Positions 5,785 to 6,974 of a DNA stretch of 6,974 nucleotides are shown here, in pieces. Made by a program: the position numbers and the translations under genes. The notes under the pieces were generated by a model. The model did not search any database and was not told the origin of the DNA. It saw only the letters and a program-made list of their open reading frames with translations. The stretch spans positions 1-6,974 of the forward strand of contig JBJEUF010000154.1 of NCBI GenBank assembly GCA_051883695.1, given 5' to 3'. Position 1 is the stretch's first letter, and each line of letters opens with the position of its first letter. The DNA comes from UBA11524 sp051883695 (GTDB lineage Bacteria; Bacillota; Clostridia; Christensenellales; Aristaeellaceae).

Positions 5785-6506
5785 TGTTCATTCCCCGGGT
5801 TGTAGTTGATATTGGTCTTTCGCGCCTGTGCGGTCAGGAGACGCACCGGCAGCGTATACAGCTGCCCATCCTTGATGAAATGCGTACCGCATTGCCGGAA
5901 TGCAAAGGCGACGCGCTGTCGGACGCACTGCTCCCGGACGGACAGCACCCAGTCATAGTCCAGCGGACGCGCCTCGCGGTCGGATTCGCCACCCACGACG
6001 ACCAGCTCGATCCTCTCCGACAGATATCTCTCCAGGCTGATGGGGGAAATCATCGGCTGGCAGATGATGTTCCTGTGGCGGATGGGCAGCGCGGTAAACA
6101 CGGGAAGGCGCTCATCAGCCCTTTGCTGATTCTCCACCGTGCAGCCGACAGTCACGTTCTCATACCCATCGCCCCAATCGGGCGGAACGCAGTCCATGAA
6201 CCGCTCGATCCGCTTTGTCAGGAACAGGAATTGGCAGTCGGAGCGCTCGCGAATCATCTCCCAGCATTCGGCGCGCCAGGGATCCGCGTCCGGCAGCAGG
6301 AAGTCCGTGGAAAAGCCCAGATACACCAAGCCGGAAGGCATCCTGTATTCGCCGTTCTTCTTTCGGGCAACGGGCGCGTCGAATTTGTCCGTTTTTTCAA
6401 TTTGGTCTGTCTGCACGCCGCGCCTGGCGTCGCCCTTGTGGATGTAGCAGAATCTGCACCCCTCGCTGTACCGGTGGCACCCATGCCACGGATTCCACAT
6501 TGCCAT
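5781..6506 (-). CDS. DUF5131 (phage Gp37/Gp68-like) three-cysteine protein
   Basis: This 241-aa protein matches the DUF5131 family, named after mycobacteriophage Gp37/Gp68 but also found on chromosomes. Diagnostic segments are WNPWHGCHRYSEGCRFCY (4-21) with C10, C17 and C20; FLFLTKRIERF (93-103); TVGCTVENQQRADERLP (119-135); and VVGGESDREARPLDYDW (170-186). The C-x6-C-x-F-C cluster recalls the C-x3-C-x-aromatic-C iron-sulphur motif of radical SAM enzymes with a longer first gap. Whether it binds a 4Fe-4S cluster and SAM is inference. The ATG at 6506 is preferred over one two codons inside because GAGG lies 7 nt upstream; that site overlaps the regulator's stop codon. No phage genes surround it, and the known partner TcmP is not seen in the window. 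Biochemical function is unknown. Confidence 0.9.
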   Translation of the reverse strand: MAMWNPWHGCHRYSEGCRFCYIHKGDARRGVQTDQIEKTDKFDAPVARKKNGEYRMPSGLVYLGFSTDFLLPDADPWRAECWEMIRERSDCQFLFLTKRIERFMDCVPPDWGDGYENVTVGCTVENQQRADERLPVFTALPIRHRNIICQPMISPISLERYLSERIELVVVGGESDREARPLDYDWVLSVREQCVRQRVAFAFRQCGTHFIKDGQLYTLPVRLLTAQARKTNINYNPGNEQ

Positions 6507-6515
6507 GAACCGGCC

Positions 6516-6974
6516 TCATTCCTTCGATTCCAGAAAATCCCGTCTGTACTGGGAGGGCGTGCTGCCCTCCGTCTTTTTGAACACCTTGGTGAACACCCGG
6601 TAATCGCCATAGCCGGCCTGCTCCGCCACCCCGGAAATGGGCAGGGAGGTGGACAGCAGCAGTTTCTTCGCCTTTTCCATGCGGATGTTGGTCAGATAGG
6701 CCAGAAAGCCCACGCCGATTTCACTTTTGAACAGCTGGCTGATGTACTGCGGATTCAGATGGAACTGCTCCGCCAGCACGGACAGGCTGATTTCCTCCGC
6801 CAGATGCTCCTGCATGTATCGGGTGATGCCGGTGATGGTGCGCTCCTCCTGGGGCTCCGGTTTTTCCGATACCCGCTGCCGGAACAGGGAAATCTTCAAA
6901 TTGTCGATGCAGGTACCGAATTCCTCGTAGTTCACGGGCTTGAGGATGTAGTCCGTGATCTGCAGCCGCAGCGC
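6516..6974 (-). CDS. YesN/AraC-type response regulator, C-terminal part (cut by window edge)
   Basis: The last 152 codons are present; the gene continues past the right edge. Visible residues 1-20 (ALRLQITDYILKPVNYEEFG) are the end of a receiver domain, with the conserved Lys12 of the LKP motif. A short linker follows, then an AraC-type DNA-binding domain (about 46-148) with two helix-turn-helix units: ISLSVLAEQFHLNPQYISQL (62-81) and ISGVAEQAGYGDYRVFTKVF (113-132). The end TPSQYRRDF is typical. No start lies in the window: the GTG at 6935 falls inside the receiver domain. A cognate histidine kinase, usually encoded next door in such systems, would be expected to the right. In this group the regulator often controls adjacent transport or carbohydrate genes, but none follows here. 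Its stop codon is 9 nt before the DUF5131 start, so it heads the operon seen in the window. Confidence 0.92.
   Translation of the reverse strand, partial: ALRLQITDYILKPVNYEEFGTCIDNLKISLFRQRVSEKPEPQEERTITGITRYMQEHLAEEISLSVLAEQFHLNPQYISQLFKSEIGVGFLAYLTNIRMEKAKKLLLSTSLPISGVAEQAGYGDYRVFTKVFKKTEGSTPSQYRRDFLESKE

Noticed and set aside
5781..6506. DUF5131 as evidence of a prophage
   Set aside because: No integrase, capsid, tail, lysis or attachment-site feature is visible, and the gene is coupled to ordinary chromosomal genes.

Overview
The window is a GC-rich bacterial chromosomal segment in which every supported gene lies on the minus strand, so transcription runs from high to low coordinates. 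Near-perfect AGGAGG ribosome-binding sites 6-9 nt before almost every start, sigma-A-type promoters, a YesN/AraC-type response regulator and a typical Firmicute ABC exporter pair point to a GC-rich member of the Clostridia. This is inferred from style and gene content only. I see no rRNA, tRNA, CRISPR array, transposase or phage structural gene, and no stretch over 300 bases lacks a gene.

Right block (about 4026-6974): a tightly coupled operon entering from beyond the right edge. In order of transcription it holds the C-terminal part of a response regulator, a DUF5131 (phage Gp37/Gp68-like) three-cysteine protein, an alpha/beta hydrolase, a membrane-anchored protein with an Asp-rich DLDGDG loop, and a small membrane-anchored beta-rich protein. 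The last four are joined by three ATGA stop/start overlaps, and the DUF5131 ribosome-binding site overlaps the regulator's stop codon. The five are therefore probably one transcript, but no pathway is evident.

Middle block: a 70-aa zinc-ribbon protein with its own good promoter (3887-3915), then a two-gene ABC exporter operon (ATPase 2752-3462, 12-helix permease 1166-2755, ATGA overlap) that ends at a strong intrinsic terminator (1078-1124).

Left block: one gene (127-921) encoding an unusual fusion of a shortened family-I inorganic pyrophosphatase-like domain with a GNAT acetyltransferase. It is driven by a promoter with both hexamers at consensus (TTGACA-N17-TATAAT), and a 7-bp-arm inverted repeat is centred on the -35 box. 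A weak terminator lies near the left edge.

The points most worth a second look are the pyrophosphatase-GNAT fusion with its apparently incomplete active site, the candidate operator at its promoter, and the regulator/DUF5131/hydrolase/anchored-protein operon.
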